A program made the position numbers and the translations under genes. Under the pieces are notes generated by a model that was not told where the DNA came from, did not search any database, and saw only the letters and a program-made list of their open reading frames with translations. A stretch of DNA of 5,111 nt from Sphingomonadales bacterium UBA1936 (GTDB lineage: Bacteria > Pseudomonadota > Alphaproteobacteria > Sphingomonadales > Sphingomonadaceae): contig DDFE01000126.1 of assembly GCA_002336985.1 (NCBI GenBank), forward strand, positions 980 through 6,090, written 5' to 3'. Position 1 is the stretch's first letter. Each line of letters starts with the position of its first letter. Shown in pieces: positions 4,369 to 5,111 of the stretch.

Positions 4369-4885
4369 GACGCAACCGACGCTTGCCACCGACCGCCTGA
4401 TCCTGCGCCCGATCACCATAGCCGATTGGGACGCCTATGCCGCGATGTGGATCGACCCGCGGGTAACGACCTTCATCGGCGGCACACCGAGACCCACCGA
4501 CGTGGCCTGGCCCAAGTTCGGGCAGGCCGCGGCGATGTGGGACCTGTTCGGCTATGGCAATTGGTCGGTTTATGACCGCGCGGATGAAACGTATCTTGGC
4601 GTTGCCGGACTGTCGGATTTCAAACGCGGCATCCTCGAACTCGATGGCTATCCGGAAGGGGGCTGGGCCTTCGCCGCCGCAAGCTGGGGCAGAGGGGTCG
4701 CCTCGGAAGCGCTGACCGCCATCCACAACTGGGCGGACGAGGCTGGCATCGCCGAAGTGCGCTGCATGATCGACGACGGCAATACCGCGTCGATCAAGGT
4801 TGCAGAGCGGGTCGGCTATGTGCCCTTTGCGAGTATCGAAGGAAACCGGCGCGTGTTCAGGCGGCAAGCGCCATCGAGGGGCTGA
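4364..4885 (+). CDS. GNAT family N-acetyltransferase, RimJ/RimL type (173 aa)
   Basis: The enzyme should transfer an acetyl group from acetyl-CoA to an amine, either a protein N-terminus or a small molecule. The acceptor cannot be told. The N-terminal TDRLILRPI (9-17) is the usual opening of the RimJ/RimL-like subgroup. Motif A is present as AASWGRGVASEAL (105-117), the acetyl-CoA pyrophosphate-binding loop, in which GRGVA corresponds to the canonical Q/RxxGxG/A turn. DDGNTASIKVAERVGY (137-152) is the typical C-terminal N-x-x-S...GY/F segment. The start at 4364 has a GAGG-type Shine-Dalgarno at 4352-4355. It lies 41 nt after the hydrolase gene with no obvious terminator between, so co-transcription is possible. 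Its last 29 nt overlap the end of the opposite-strand GNAT gene. Confidence 0.92.
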   Translation: MPTQPTLATDRLILRPITIADWDAYAAMWIDPRVTTFIGGTPRPTDVAWPKFGQAAAMWDLFGYGNWSVYDRADETYLGVAGLSDFKRGILELDGYPEGGWAFAAASWGRGVASEALTAIHNWADEAGIAEVRCMIDDGNTASIKVAERVGYVPFASIEGNRRVFRRQAPSRG

Positions 4886-5111
4886 GGTCCAGCGTATAGC
4901 TGGCGCACGGCAGCTTTTCTCCACGCGCCGCGAACGGCCGAAGTTCGGCACGCCCGGTCGGTGCGAAGCCCAGCTTGCGCAGGACGCGCCCCGAAGCCGG
5001 GTTCTCGACAGCATGCACCGACACCAGCCGGTCCAGCCGTAGCGAGTGCCGCGCTGCCGCGACTAGCGCGCGGCCTGCCTCGGTCGCGTAACCGCGGTTC
5101 CGCATCGACGG
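4857..5111 (-). CDS. Second GNAT family N-acetyltransferase, C-terminal 84 residues (N-terminus off right edge)
   Basis: The minus-strand frame is open from the right edge to the TGA at 4859-4857. The first visible residues are PSMRNRGYATEA; RNRGYA fits the acetyl-CoA-binding Q/RxxGxG/A motif, which in this family lies well inside the protein. The methionine in it is therefore internal, and the gene must begin beyond the window. VENPASGRVLRKLGFAPTG follows, the standard N-x-x-S...LGF segment near the end of RimJ/RimL-like GNATs, and then a hydrophobic YTLDL strand. The acceptor substrate is unknown. The gene converges on the first GNAT gene and overlaps it by 29 nt, so both C-termini are encoded on opposite strands of the same DNA. 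In many alphaproteobacteria GNAT genes lie between rpmA and obgE, so rpmA and rplU may follow to the right; this is inference. Confidence 0.9.
   Translation of the reverse strand, partial: PSMRNRGYATEAGRALVAAARHSLRLDRLVSVHAVENPASGRVLRKLGFAPTGRAELRPFAARGEKLPCASYTLDLSPSMALAA

Noticed and set aside
4319..5014. 231-codon minus-strand frame across the GNAT region
   Set aside because: It is antisense to the first GNAT and in a different frame from the second; no domain is recognisable.

Overview
The window looks like chromosomal DNA from an alphaproteobacterium, most probably a sphingomonad (Sphingomonas or a relative). The evidence is the high GC of its core (about 67% hand-counted over 2101-2280), the codon use, and the protein flavour of ObgE, the COG4798-type periplasmic methyltransferase, the COG3687-type ferritin-like protein and the GNATs. 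The genus is inferred from resemblance, not proven.

Left part, 1-754: an AT-richer block (about 49% GC over 1-300 and 51% over 421-720). It holds the N-terminal 106 residues of a NUDIX hydrolase on the minus strand, running off the left edge, and a compact unit at 364-753. That unit has two identical 35-bp copies of a palindromic repeat in inverted orientation bracketing one 95-aa GIY-YIG nuclease gene. Each copy contains ATTCCCGC-GAAA-GCGGGAAT, a perfect 8-bp stem with a GAAA loop. The 390-bp layout resembles a minimal mobile element, or a repeat-associated nuclease comparable in logic to REP/RAYT pairs. It is the most interesting item in the window.

Middle part, 755-3419: four minus-strand genes, in transcription order a TetR-family regulator, obgE (ribosome-assembly GTPase), a secreted class I SAM methyltransferase-like protein, and a 60-aa helix-turn-helix-like protein. 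The TetR stop and obgE start are 1 nt apart. The methyltransferase stop and small-protein start overlap as TAATG. An 88-nt gap with a widely spaced inverted repeat separates obgE from the methyltransferase gene.

Right part, 3420-5111: a 45-bp divergent intergenic region separates tetR from a plus-strand COG3687-like predicted metal-dependent hydrolase. It carries two opposed promoter-like sequences and an inverted repeat, so the TetR protein probably controls this hydrolase and itself, and perhaps obgE by read-through. A RimJ/RimL-type GNAT gene follows on the plus strand. It overlaps tail-to-tail by 29 nt with a second GNAT gene on the minus strand that enters from the right edge. I see no tRNA, rRNA, CRISPR array or classical IS transposase, and no gene-free stretch longer than 300 bases.
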